From assembly GCF_000633255.1 (NCBI RefSeq), contig NZ_AYMJ01000018.1, positions 62,001 through 126,000 of the forward strand: DNA of 64,000 bases. The letters run 5' to 3'. Shown piece after piece: positions 35,899-46,517 of the stretch. This DNA is from Pseudomonas sp. H1h. GTDB taxonomy: Bacteria; Pseudomonadota; Gammaproteobacteria; Pseudomonadales; Pseudomonadaceae. Position 1 is the first letter of the stretch, and each line of letters begins with the position of its first letter. Below the pieces are notes generated by a model that ran no database searches, was not told the DNA's origin, and saw only the letters and a list, made by a program, of their open reading frames with translations. The position numbers and the translations under genes were made by a program.

Positions 35899-36737
35899 GG
35901 CGAAAGTTCCTGGATCGGGCTGTAGATTCGGGGGGCATTGCGGTGCGGGACGTGGATCAGATTGAGCCGGTGCTTGAGCGCCCAGCGCACGGTCAACGCC
36001 GTGGGGGCGGACAGGCTGACGAGGGTGCCGAGGCGGGCGCGCACTGCTTTGTGGATCAGTTCCAGGCTGCACCGGCTGGTGACCACCACGAAGCCCTGGC
36101 GCGCATCGATTTCGGCGAGGTGCATCGCGCCGATCAGTTTGTCGAGGGCGTTGTGCCGGCCGATGTCTTCACGGCACAGCAACGCTTCACCGCTGGCATC
36201 GAAGTACAGCGCCGCGTGCAGGGCGCCACTGCTGCGAGCCAGTTGTTGGGCCTGCTCGATGCGTTGGCGGATGCCGTCGAAATGCGCGGCCGGTGGCAGT
36301 GCGCAGGGTTGCAGGATGTCCAGTCGTGGCAGTGCCTGCTCCAGTGCTTCGACGCCACACAGGCCGCAACCGCTGGTGCCGGCCATCTGCCGACGATGAT
36401 CTTTCAGTGCCCAGAAGGCACGGCTGCTGATCTGCACATCAGCCTGACAGGCCTGATCGAAATGGCTCAGGCGGATGTCGTAGATCTCGTCGACGCTGTC
36501 GATGATCGCGTTGCTCAGGCTGAAGCCGCGGATGAAATCTTCGAGGTTGCCGGGCGAGACCATCATCACCGCCTGGCTCAGGCCATTGAAGGTGATCGCC
36601 AGGGCGATTTCCGAGGCCAGGGCGGCGTGCGAGAGCGGGGCGTCCGTGAGGTATTCGCGAAACGCGACCTGTGACGGTTGCGGCGCGGGGGCGTTGGCAT
36701 CGCCCGGTTCGGCAGTTGGATCAACTTGGCACAGCAT
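35895..36737 (-). CDS. fdhD: Formate dehydrogenase sulfurtransferase FdhD
   Basis: Transfers sulfur from a cysteine desulfurase to the molybdenum cofactor of formate dehydrogenase, which is needed for activity. 280 residues. The conserved CxxC is in GTSGCGLCGVEAL; other family blocks are REDIGRHNALDKLIGA and VVTSRCSLELIHKA. First gene of fdhD-moaCDE, linking cofactor synthesis with the FdhF-like enzyme at 42679. A two-part regulatory motif lies 54-97 nt upstream of its ATG. Confidence 0.93.
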   Translation of the reverse strand: MLCQVDPTAEPGDANAPAPQPSQVAFREYLTDAPLSHAALASEIALAITFNGLSQAVMMVSPGNLEDFIRGFSLSNAIIDSVDEIYDIRLSHFDQACQADVQISSRAFWALKDHRRQMAGTSGCGLCGVEALEQALPRLDILQPCALPPAAHFDGIRQRIEQAQQLARSSGALHAALYFDASGEALLCREDIGRHNALDKLIGAMHLAEIDARQGFVVVTSRCSLELIHKAVRARLGTLVSLSAPTALTVRWALKHRLNLIHVPHRNAPRIYSPIQELSP

Positions 36738-36790
36738 CTTGAAAGTCCCGAAGCGCTGAAGTGGGATCAGGCTACGGGGGTGTTAAAAAT

Positions 36791-36834
36791 GCGTCCAATC
36801 GCTTGTTCCGATCTGGTGATTGGGTTGGTCGATC
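36791..36834 (-). promoter_or_regulatory. LysR-type two-part motif, fdhD-moaCDE promoter
   Basis: On the minus strand, GAT-N11-ATC followed by GATTGGAC, whose first base is 34 nt after the first G. The GAT-N11-ATC half fits the T-N11-A LysR box. Same layout as four other sites in this locus. Confidence 0.6.
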
Positions 36835-36875
36835 ACTACGGTCATATCCGGAATTGGTGTTGGCTGTGCTGGCCT

Positions 36876-36943
36876 CTTCGCGAGCAAGCCCGCTCCCACA
36901 GTTGAAATGCATTCCAACTGTGGGAGCGGGCTTGCTCGCGAAG
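36876..36943. repeat. Near-perfect REP palindrome
   Basis: Inverted REP and forward REP joined by only 10 bp: arms of about 29 bp (CTTCGCGAGCAAGCCCGCTC ... and its complement) around AAATGCATTC. Unlike the other pairs, the tails point inward. It lies between the lysR stop and the fdhD promoter. Confidence 0.93.
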
Positions 36944-36981
36944 ACGGCCTGACATCCGACATCAATGTCTGGACAGGTCAC

Positions 36982-37881
36982 TCAAACAACCGGTGCTTCA
37001 ACCCCGAACAGCTTGCGTGCCTCGGCAAAACACTTCTCGGCAATCGCCGACCGCGGTTCGGTCTTGCGCATCACCAGCCCCAGCGGCGCCAGCACGCTGG
37101 CGTCCGGCAACTGCATGAACGACAAATGTTCGATCGGCTCTTCCAGCCCGCTGTCCAGCGGCATGATCGAGCAGCAGAAGCCCTGGTGAATCGCCTGCAA
37201 CAGCTGATAGGTCGAATCGCTTTCCAGAATCGGCTGCGGATTGAGCCCGCGGCTGCGGAAACTCAGGTCGATGGATTTGCGGTAATGCATGCCGGTAGTG
37301 ATCATCCCCAGCGGCAGTTCGGCGGCGTCTTCCCAGCTCATTTCCGAGCCTTCGAAATGGTAGTGACGATTGTCGTAAAGCAGCCCGACACGGGTTTCGC
37401 CGATCTCGAAAAACTCGAAGTAGTTCGGGTTGACGTGGTCCAGATAGCACACGCCCAGATCGAGCTGGTTGTTGCCCAGCCCCTCGATGATCTCGTTGGA
37501 ACTGAGCGATGACAGACTGAATTTCAGCTCGGGGTAGGTCGCGGACAAACCCTGAATGTAATTGACCGGATTGAAGCTGCTCAGCGGCACCAGCCCCAGA
37601 CGCAGGCTACCGACCAGTTGCCCGCGGCACGCCGCCGCTTCGGCGAACAGGCCGTCGTGGGCTGCCAGCAGCGTGCGCGCCCAGGCCAGCACCCGTTCGC
37701 CGGCCTGAGTGAAACCTTCAAAGCGCTGACCGCGATTGACCAGCACCAGATCCAGTTCATCTTCCAGATTACGCAGGCGCATCGACAGGGTTGGCTGGGT
37801 GATGTGGCAGCGGGCGGCGGCCTGGCCGAAGTGGCGGGTTTCGTCCAGTGCGATCAGGAACTTGAGTTGTTTGATGTCCAC
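36982..37881 (-). CDS. LysR-type regulator of the molybdenum/formate locus
   Basis: A 299-residue LTTR. HTH at residues about 5-65 (FGQAAARCHITQPTLSMRLR) with a CysB/CbbR-like effector domain. The start is GTG 37881 (product MDIKQLKFLIALDETRHFG), preceded by AGGTG; the open frame continues upstream past any sensible start. It lies between fdhD and moaB, divergent from moaB. The same two-part motif occurs before its own gene, moaB, fdhD, moaA and fdhF, so it is the best candidate for their regulator. Effector unknown; formate or molybdate are guesses. Confidence 0.88.
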   Translation of the reverse strand: MDIKQLKFLIALDETRHFGQAAARCHITQPTLSMRLRNLEDELDLVLVNRGQRFEGFTQAGERVLAWARTLLAAHDGLFAEAAACRGQLVGSLRLGLVPLSSFNPVNYIQGLSATYPELKFSLSSLSSNEIIEGLGNNQLDLGVCYLDHVNPNYFEFFEIGETRVGLLYDNRHYHFEGSEMSWEDAAELPLGMITTGMHYRKSIDLSFRSRGLNPQPILESDSTYQLLQAIHQGFCCSIMPLDSGLEEPIEHLSFMQLPDASVLAPLGLVMRKTEPRSAIAEKCFAEARKLFGVEAPVV

Positions 37882-37979
37882 GATGGCACCTGCTCGTTGA
37901 GAAATTGGAATGAGTATTGACGCAGATGCGCGCAGCGCACGGAAAACGCGAGGCGAGACGATCTCACCTGACTGTGTTG

Positions 37980-38023
37980 GCGTCCAATCGGAAGAATTGA
38001 AAAGCCTATCGATCAGCTCTATC
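37980..38023 (-). promoter_or_regulatory. LysR-type two-part motif, lysR promoter
   Basis: Minus strand GATAGAGCTGATCGATA (GAT-N11-ATA), then GATTGGAC beginning 34 nt after the first G. About 98 nt before the GTG of the regulator, fitting autoregulation. Confidence 0.65.
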
Positions 38024-38063
38024 GCGCATGATTTCAAAGGCGTTGGTCGAGGTCAACGGGACC

Positions 38064-38107
38064 GATAGAGCGGGTCGATAATGTGGTTGGTTAGAGTGAT
38101 TAGACAG
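38064..38107 (+). promoter_or_regulatory. LysR-type two-part motif, moaB-moeA promoter
   Basis: GATAGAGCGGGTCGATA (GAT-N11-ATA), then GATTAGACA at 38098, spacing 34 nt. Aligns without gaps to the fdhF-like promoter over about 47 bp. Ends 59 nt before the moaB ATG. Confidence 0.7.
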
Positions 38108-38166
38108 TACTCATAAGTGGCACTTAGGCTGCTGGGCAATGTGATCAACTACTGCCGGAGAGTCCC

Positions 38167-38706
38167 ATGAGCGCGAAAGCGGATGCCCTGTTTGTCCCCC
38201 TGAACATTGCCGTGCTGACGGTCAGCGATACCCGCGATTACGCCAGCGATACCTCCGGCCAGTTGCTGGTCAGTCGTCTGTTGGAGGCCGGCCATACCCT
38301 GAGTGAGCGCAATCTGCTCAAGGATGATCTGTACAAGATTCGCGCCCAGGTTGCTCACTGGATTGCCGACGACAATATTCAGGTGGTGCTGATCACCGGC
38401 GGCACCGGGTTCACCGGTCGCGACAGCACACCGGAAGCAGTGGCCTGCTTGCTCGACAAACAGATTGATGGTTTCGGTGAGTTGTTCCGCGCGATTTCGA
38501 TTCTCGACATCGGCACGTCTACCGTGCAAAGCCGAGCGCTGGCCGGACTGTCCAACGGCACGCTGGTGTGCTGCCTGCCGGGCTCGACCGGCGCCTGTCG
38601 TACCGCATGGGAGGGTATTCTCGCCGAGCAACTGGATAACCGTCATCGCCCGTGCAACTTCGTGCCACACCTCAAGGCAGTGCAAGCCTGCGGGCCGCGC
38701 GGATGA
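38167..38706 (+). CDS. moaB: Molybdenum cofactor biosynthesis protein B
   Basis: Adenylates molybdopterin before metal insertion (MogA/MoaB family). 179 residues with the MPT-binding blocks TVSDTRDYASDTSGQLL and ITGGTGFTGRDSTPEAV. GGAGAG precedes the ATG. Its stop overlaps the moeA start (ATGA). Divergent from the LysR gene, with a 285-bp gap carrying two regulatory motifs. Confidence 0.94.
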   Translation: MSAKADALFVPLNIAVLTVSDTRDYASDTSGQLLVSRLLEAGHTLSERNLLKDDLYKIRAQVAHWIADDNIQVVLITGGTGFTGRDSTPEAVACLLDKQIDGFGELFRAISILDIGTSTVQSRALAGLSNGTLVCCLPGSTGACRTAWEGILAEQLDNRHRPCNFVPHLKAVQACGPRG

Positions 38707-39908
38707 GTAAGGCACCCTTGATGCCGGTCGAGGACGCCCTCGACCAGTTGCTGGGCATGGCCGATGAGCAACGTCTGGCCGACAGCGAGTTGTTGTCGCT
38801 CGATGCTGCTCGCGCACGGGTATTGGCCAGTGATCTGGTAGCGACACTCGATCTGCCACCGTGGCCGAACAGTGCCATGGACGGTTACGCGCTCAATCTC
38901 GCCGACCTGCATCGCCAGCCGCTCAAAGTGTCGCAAAAGGTTTACGCGGGGCTGGCGCCGGACGCCCTGTTGCCTGGCACCTGCGCGCGGATTTTTACCG
39001 GTGCACCGCTGCCGCCCGGCGCCACCTGCGTCGAGATGCAGGAGAACGTCGAGGTGCTGGAGGACGGCCGCGTGCGTTTCTTGCAGCCGCTGAAGGCGGG
39101 GCAGAACATCCGCGCGCAAGGTCAGGAAAATCGCGTGGGTGACATCCTGCTGCGTGCCGGCAAACGCCTTGGGCCATTCGAACTGGCGGTCGCCGCCGGG
39201 CAAGGGCTGGCGCAACTGCACGTGGTGCGTCGCCCGCGCGTGGCACTGTTGTCGACCGGTGACGAACTGGTCGAACCGGGCCAGCCACTGCGCCCCGGCA
39301 GCATCTACAACAGCAATCGTGTGTTGCTCGGTCACTGGTTGCGTGAGCTGGGCTGCGAAGTGATCGATGCCGGAATACTCCCGGATCGCCCGGCCCAGAC
39401 GCGGCTCAAGCTTGAGCAACTGCAAGTGGCGGCCGACCTGATCCTGACCACGGGCGGCGTGTCTGCCGGCGATGCCGATTGCCTCGGGCAGGTGCTGCGC
39501 GAGGATGGCAAACCGCTGCTGTGGAAACTGGCGATCAAGCCAGGCAAACCGTTGACCGTGGGGCATTTCGGCACGGTGCCGGTGATCGGCCTGCCGGGCA
39601 ATCCGACCTCGGCACTGGTGACCTTCGGGCTGCTGGCGCGGCCGTATCTGCTGCGTATCCAGGGCGTGGAAGACGTCATGCCGCTGAGCTTTTCGGTGAA
39701 TGCCGGTTTCGACTGGCACAAACCAGGCAGTCGTCGTGAATACCTGCGTGTACGGCTGGAGGCGGGGAATGCGGTGCTGTATCCGAATCAAAGCTCTGGC
39801 GTCCTGCTCGGTGCAACCTGGGCCGATGGTCTGGTGGAAGTGCCGGAAAACAGCACTCACAGCATTGGCGACCCGCTGCGCTTCATTCCCTTCAGCGAAC
39901 TGTTCTGA
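38703..39908 (+). CDS. moeA: Molybdopterin molybdenumtransferase MoeA
   Basis: Inserts molybdate into adenylated molybdopterin. 401 residues in the usual four-domain layout: PPWPNSAMDGYALN, GQNIRAQGQENRVGD, STGDELVEPGQPLRPGSIYN, LTTGGVSAGDAD and GLPGNPTSALVTF. ATG 38703 overlaps the moaB stop, so the two are translated together. The upstream extension of the frame runs inside moaB. Confidence 0.95.
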   Translation: MSKAPLMPVEDALDQLLGMADEQRLADSELLSLDAARARVLASDLVATLDLPPWPNSAMDGYALNLADLHRQPLKVSQKVYAGLAPDALLPGTCARIFTGAPLPPGATCVEMQENVEVLEDGRVRFLQPLKAGQNIRAQGQENRVGDILLRAGKRLGPFELAVAAGQGLAQLHVVRRPRVALLSTGDELVEPGQPLRPGSIYNSNRVLLGHWLRELGCEVIDAGILPDRPAQTRLKLEQLQVAADLILTTGGVSAGDADCLGQVLREDGKPLLWKLAIKPGKPLTVGHFGTVPVIGLPGNPTSALVTFGLLARPYLLRIQGVEDVMPLSFSVNAGFDWHKPGSRREYLRVRLEAGNAVLYPNQSSGVLLGATWADGLVEVPENSTHSIGDPLRFIPFSELF

Positions 39909-39927
39909 CCCCGACACCAATCAAACC

Positions 39928-40287
39928 TGTGGGAGCGAGCCTGCTCACGAAAGCGGTGTATTAGTCAGCATGTGTGGTGCCTGAGATGGCCTCTTCGCGA
40001 GCAAGCCCGCTCCCACCGTTTTAATCGGGTGGTGCCAGAATCACTGGCACAGCGCCATCCCATGTGGGAGCGAGCCTGCTCGCGAAAGCGGTGTGTTAGT
40101 CAGCATGTGTGGTGCCTGAGATGGCCTCTTCGCGAGCAAGCCCGCTCCCACAATTTTAGTTGGGCGGTGTCTGGGCCACTGGTGCAGCGCCATCCCATGT
40201 GGGAGCGGGCTTGCTCGCGAAAGCGGTGTGTCAGTCAGCATGTGCGGTGGCTGACATGGCCTCTTCGCGAGCAGGCTCGCTCTCACA
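39928..40287. repeat. Tandem array of three 135-bp REPIN units
   Basis: Copies begin at 39928, 40063 and 40198, exactly 135 bp apart. Each holds a forward REP, AGTCAGCATGTG(C/T)GGTG, an inverted REP and a spacer with CAGCGCCATCCCATG; the last lacks the spacer. Copies differ by few bases. Confidence 0.93.
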
Positions 40288-40330
40288 TTTTGATTTAGAG
40301 GGTTCGACCATTTTGCGGGTGTACCTCAGA

Positions 40331-40357
40331 CCTGTAGGAGTGAGCCTGCTCGCGATC
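40331..40357 (+). repeat. Single REP copy
   Basis: CTGTAGGAGTGAGCCTGCTC, the divergent REP subtype also seen at 10257 and 61117, just after the bestrophin-like gene's stop. Confidence 0.8.
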
Positions 40358-40386
40358 GCCGTTGTCCTGTCAACGCAGATGCAGGC

Positions 40387-41286
40387 TCAGCTCAGGACGT
40401 AGTCGACCGGCATCAGCATCGGCGGCAGATCTGCCACACCCAGCTCAGAGAGGATATCGCGCTCGATAGTGCGCACCAGCGAGTCTGTTGCCAGGTCGTT
40501 TTCGTCGCGGCCGAATGGGTCTTCCAGTTCATCGGCAATCGCATCCAGACCAAAGAAGGTGTAGCTGACAATCGCCGTGAACAACGGCGTCAGCCAGCCC
40601 AGCGGCTCGGCCATGGCGAACGGCAGCAGGATGCAGAACAGGTAGATCGTGCGGTGCAGCAGCAAGGTGTAGGGGAAGGGCAGCGGAGTGTTCTTGATCC
40701 GTTCACACACCGCTTGCGCCTGGGTCAGGCTGGTCAGGTGATTGGCCAGGAGCATGTAGCGCCACTCGGTCAACTCACCGCTCTGATGCAGGTCGGAACA
40801 CTGCTGGCCGACCTGCTGCAGAATCCGCCCGCTGTAATCCGGCACCTGCATATCGTGTTGCGGCGTGATCCACGCACGGCTGGCCGCCGCTTCGCTTTCC
40901 CGGCGCAACCGCGCATTCAGCGCATGGGCAAACCCGCAGAGATTGAGCAGCAACGGCTTGCGCTGCACCGATTCGCGGATGACATGGGTTTCGCGGATCA
41001 CCGAGCGAATGTGCACCAGCACATCCCCCCAGGCCTTGCGCGCTTCGTACCAGCGGTCGTAGCAGGCGTTGTTGCGAAAATTCATGAAGATCGACAGCGA
41101 CAGCCCGAGCAAGGTGAACGGCGTGGCATTGACCTTGGTGAAGTTGCTCGGGTGGAGGATTTCAATCAGCACGATGGCCGAGGCCAGCAAGGTGACCATC
41201 AGGGTGCGCAGGGCGATGCGCTTGGCGATCGAACCCTTGAGGGTGAAGAGGATGGCGAATTGGTTGACCTTGGGTCTGATGATCAT
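40387..41286 (-). CDS. Bestrophin-family chloride channel (UPF0187/YneE-like)
   Basis: A 299-residue inner-membrane protein of the bacterial bestrophin family, pentameric anion channels. Hallmarks are NFRNNACYDRWYEARKAWGD near residue 70 and DELEDPFGRDENDLATD near residue 255. About four membrane helices. It lies 36 nt downstream of the moaA stop on the same strand and may be read through from moaA. No functional link to molybdenum is evident. Confidence 0.88.
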   Translation of the reverse strand: MIIRPKVNQFAILFTLKGSIAKRIALRTLMVTLLASAIVLIEILHPSNFTKVNATPFTLLGLSLSIFMNFRNNACYDRWYEARKAWGDVLVHIRSVIRETHVIRESVQRKPLLLNLCGFAHALNARLRRESEAAASRAWITPQHDMQVPDYSGRILQQVGQQCSDLHQSGELTEWRYMLLANHLTSLTQAQAVCERIKNTPLPFPYTLLLHRTIYLFCILLPFAMAEPLGWLTPLFTAIVSYTFFGLDAIADELEDPFGRDENDLATDSLVRTIERDILSELGVADLPPMLMPVDYVLS

Positions 41287-41322
41287 GCTGGGCGATCCCG
41301 GTTACGCAGGGTGAGGGCGGTT

Positions 41323-42321
41323 TCAACCGCCGGTCATGTTCATGAAGCGCACGACCTGGACGTCGTCGTTCACTTCGAAATTGTGGCGGTACGGCTTGAG
41401 TTTCATCGCCTCGATAATGGCCTTTTCCAGCCGTTGCGGTTGCCCCGGATGAGCGCGCAGCACAGCTTTGAGGTCCACCGAATGCTCGTTACCCAGACAC
41501 AGTAGCAGGCGCCCCTCCACCGTCAGCCGCACGCGGTTGCAGGTGCCGCAGAAATTGTGGCTGTGCGGCGAGATAAAGCCCAGGCGAATGTCCGGCGCCT
41601 CGGCCACGCGCCAGTAGCGCGACGGGCCTTGGGTCGACTCGGCGGAGTCGATCAGGGTGTAGCGTTCGGCGATTTTCTCGCGCACCTGGGCACTGGAGTA
41701 AAACGACTCCGCCCGGCTGTGTTCGCTGATGATCCCCAGCGGCATTTCCTCGATGAAGGAGATGTCGAGCTGGCGGTCGATGGCGAAGCTCACCAGATCG
41801 TTGATCTCCTGATCGTTGCGCCCCTGCATCACCACGACGTTGAGTTTAGTTCGGGTGAAACCGGCCTTGCGCGCGGCATCGATGCCGCTGATCACCTGCG
41901 CCAGATCACCGGTGCGGGTCATTTGCCTGAAGCGCTCGGGGTCTAGGCTGTCGAGGCTGATATTCAGGCGCTTGACCCCGGCGTCGAACAGCGGCGCAGC
42001 GAGTTTGCCCAGTTGCGAGCCATTGGTGGTCATGCACAGTTCGCGCAGGCCGGGCAGGGCGGCGATCTGCTCGCACAGCTTGACCACGCCCGGGCGAATC
42101 AACGGCTCGCCGCCAGTCAGGCGAATTTTGCGGGTGCCCAGTGCCACGAAGCTCTGCGCCAGCTGATAGATCTCTTCCAGCGTCAGTACCTGCTGGCGCG
42201 GCAGAAACTGCATGTCTTCGGCCATGCAATAGACGCAGCGGAAGTCGCAGCGGTCGGTGACCGACATGCGCAGATAGTCGACGCGGCGGTTGTAACCATC
42301 GATCAAGACACGCTCTGACAT
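41323..42321 (-). CDS. moaA: GTP 3',8-cyclase (radical SAM)
   Basis: First step of molybdenum cofactor synthesis. 332 residues. The radical-SAM cluster motif is TDRCDFRCVYCM at residue about 25. The second 4Fe-4S site is FCGTCNRVRLTVEGRLLLC near residue 265, and the C-terminal Gly-Gly (NMTGG) needed for activity is present. ATG 42321 (MSERVLIDGYNRRVDYLRMS) is chosen as the usual N-terminus. Divergent from the fdhF-like gene, sharing a 357-bp control region with two LysR-type motifs. Confidence 0.95.
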   Translation of the reverse strand: MSERVLIDGYNRRVDYLRMSVTDRCDFRCVYCMAEDMQFLPRQQVLTLEEIYQLAQSFVALGTRKIRLTGGEPLIRPGVVKLCEQIAALPGLRELCMTTNGSQLGKLAAPLFDAGVKRLNISLDSLDPERFRQMTRTGDLAQVISGIDAARKAGFTRTKLNVVVMQGRNDQEINDLVSFAIDRQLDISFIEEMPLGIISEHSRAESFYSSAQVREKIAERYTLIDSAESTQGPSRYWRVAEAPDIRLGFISPHSHNFCGTCNRVRLTVEGRLLLCLGNEHSVDLKAVLRAHPGQPQRLEKAIIEAMKLKPYRHNFEVNDDVQVVRFMNMTGG

Positions 42322-42392
42322 GACAGCCTCGCAGGAGTGAGAAGTCCGCATTAACGGAACAAGTTGGCGCAGGTTATGGGCAACTTCAGAGG

Positions 42393-42436
42393 GCGTCCAA
42401 TCACTGTTAATGAACGGCTGATTGATTGCATCGATG
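42393..42436 (-). promoter_or_regulatory. LysR-type two-part motif, moaA promoter
   Basis: Minus strand CAT-N11-ATC, then GATTGGAC starting 34 nt after the first base. It ends about 71 nt before the moaA ATG. The first half is the weakest of the five sites but keeps T-N11-A in register. Confidence 0.5.
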
Positions 42437-42507
42437 ATGAATTATTTCTCATTTAAAGTTTTTGCTTTAGTTTCGCAAGTTCCCGTGAATAAAGGGTTTT
42501 TCGCCGT

Positions 42508-42551
42508 GATAGACGGTTTCGATAATGTGGTCATAAATAGCGATTAGACAA
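42508..42551 (+). promoter_or_regulatory. LysR-type two-part motif, fdhF promoter
   Basis: GATAGACGGTTTCGATA (GAT-N11-ATA), then GATTAGACA at 42542, spacing 34 nt. About 127 nt before the ATG of the molybdoenzyme. Gapless match to the moaB site. Confidence 0.7.
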
Positions 42552-42678
42552 TATTTTGTAGCGGTTCATATCCTTGATCCGGCAACTGAAACGACCGCTT
42601 TATTGCTGTGCAAAGTCGGCCGTCGCTGTTTAACCAAGATCAGGTTCATGCCTGTGTGCATCGTCATGGAGATGTCCC

Positions 42679-45003
<2,325 letters not shown>

Positions 45004-45110
45004 CCCGCTACTCATAAAAAACCATAGCAATTTGACTGGCTGCAGGCGTTCACGCCTGGCGGTGGCCCGGCGACGTGCTGCCGCTTTTCAGCCTGGATGA
45101 GGACATCATC

Positions 45111-46514
45111 ATGCTCAACATGGAGGCACTGGACCTGGCGCGAATCCAATTCGCGTTCACGGTTTCGTTCCACATTATCTTCCCGGCGATCACCATCGGC
45201 CTGGCGAGTTTCCTTGCGGTACTCGAAGGCTTGTGGCTGAAAACCCATGACGACACTTACCGCGATCTCTACCACTTCTGGTCGAAGATCTTTGCCGTCA
45301 ACTTCGGCATGGGCGTGGTCTCGGGGCTGGTCATGGCGTATCAGTTTGGTACCAACTGGAGCGGGTTTTCCGACTTCGCCGGGAGCATCACGGGGCCGTT
45401 GCTGACCTATGAAGTGCTGACGGCGTTCTTCCTGGAGGCCGGCTTCCTTGGGGTCATGCTGTTCGGCTGGAACCGCGTCGGCCGTGGTTTGCACTTCTTC
45501 GCCACGGTGATGGTCGCCATCGGCACGTTGATTTCGACCTTCTGGATTCTCGCCTCCAACAGCTGGATGCAGACGCCGCAGGGCTTCGAAATCGTCGACG
45601 GTCGGGTGATGCCGCTGGACTGGCTGGCGATCGTGTTCAACCCCTCGTTCCCGTTCCGTCTGGCCCACATGGCGATTGCCGCGTTCGTCGCGACGTCGTT
45701 CTTCGTCGGCGCGTCGGCGGCCTGGCATTTGCTGCGCGGCAACAACACGGCGCCGGTGCGCAAGATGTTTTCCATGGCGTTGTGGATGGCGCTGATTGTT
45801 GCGCCGATTCAGGCGGTGGTCGGTGACGCCCATGGCTTGAACACCCTGGAGCATCAACCGGCAAAAATCGCTGCCATCGAAGGCCACTGGGAAAACGCCG
45901 ACAACGGTCCGACGCCGCTGGTGCTGTTCGGCATCCCGGACATGGCGGCTGAGAAGACCAAGTACGCGCTGGAAATCCCGTACCTGGGCAGCCTGATCCT
46001 GACCCACAGCCTCGACAAGCAGATCCCGGCGCTCAAGAGCTTCCCGAAAGAGGATCGGCCGAACTCGACCATCATCTTCTGGAGCTTCCGGGTGATGGCC
46101 GGGCTGGGCATGTTGATGATCCTTGTCGGTGTGCTGGGGCTGGCGCTGCGCCGTGGCGGCAAGCTCTATCAGCATCGCGGCTTTCAGCGCCTGGTATTGC
46201 TGATGGGGCCGAGCGGGTTGATTGCGCTGCTGGCCGGCTGGATCACTACCGAAGTCGGGCGTCAGCCGTGGGTGGTGTACGGCCTGATGCGTACCCATGA
46301 CGCGGCGTCCCACCACTCGGTGGCGCAGATGAGCACCTCGTTGCTGCTGTTCGTGGTGATCTACTGCACGGTATTCACCGTGGGCATCGGCTACATGATG
46401 AAACTGGTGCGCAAGGGGCCGCAGCCGCATCACGAACATCCACCGCAGGGCGATGAGTTGCAGACCCCGCGCCGGCCACTGTCGGCGGCCACCGTCCCGA
46501 TGAAGGAGCATTGA
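45111..46514 (+). CDS. cioA: Cyanide-insensitive quinol oxidase subunit I
   Basis: Heme-bearing subunit I of the bd-type oxidase CioAB, which oxidises ubiquinol and reduces O2 without proton pumping and resists cyanide. 467 residues and about nine spans. The first hydrophobic segment ARIQFAFTVSFHIIFPAI carries the heme ligand His. GRQPWVVYGLMRTHDA is the quinol-site block of the short-Q-loop Cio group. ATG 45111 follows GAGGA; the frame is open 12 codons earlier. May be co-transcribed with the molybdoenzyme. Confidence 0.93.
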   Translation: MLNMEALDLARIQFAFTVSFHIIFPAITIGLASFLAVLEGLWLKTHDDTYRDLYHFWSKIFAVNFGMGVVSGLVMAYQFGTNWSGFSDFAGSITGPLLTYEVLTAFFLEAGFLGVMLFGWNRVGRGLHFFATVMVAIGTLISTFWILASNSWMQTPQGFEIVDGRVMPLDWLAIVFNPSFPFRLAHMAIAAFVATSFFVGASAAWHLLRGNNTAPVRKMFSMALWMALIVAPIQAVVGDAHGLNTLEHQPAKIAAIEGHWENADNGPTPLVLFGIPDMAAEKTKYALEIPYLGSLILTHSLDKQIPALKSFPKEDRPNSTIIFWSFRVMAGLGMLMILVGVLGLALRRGGKLYQHRGFQRLVLLMGPSGLIALLAGWITTEVGRQPWVVYGLMRTHDAASHHSVAQMSTSLLLFVVIYCTVFTVGIGYMMKLVRKGPQPHHEHPPQGDELQTPRRPLSAATVPMKEH

Positions 46515-46517
46515 GTC

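Noticed and set aside
39928..40287. CRISPR array, suggested by regularly spaced repeats
   Set aside because: Repeat units are inverted REP pairs in 135-bp tandem copies with near-identical spacers, not short direct repeats with unique spacers; no cas genes are present.
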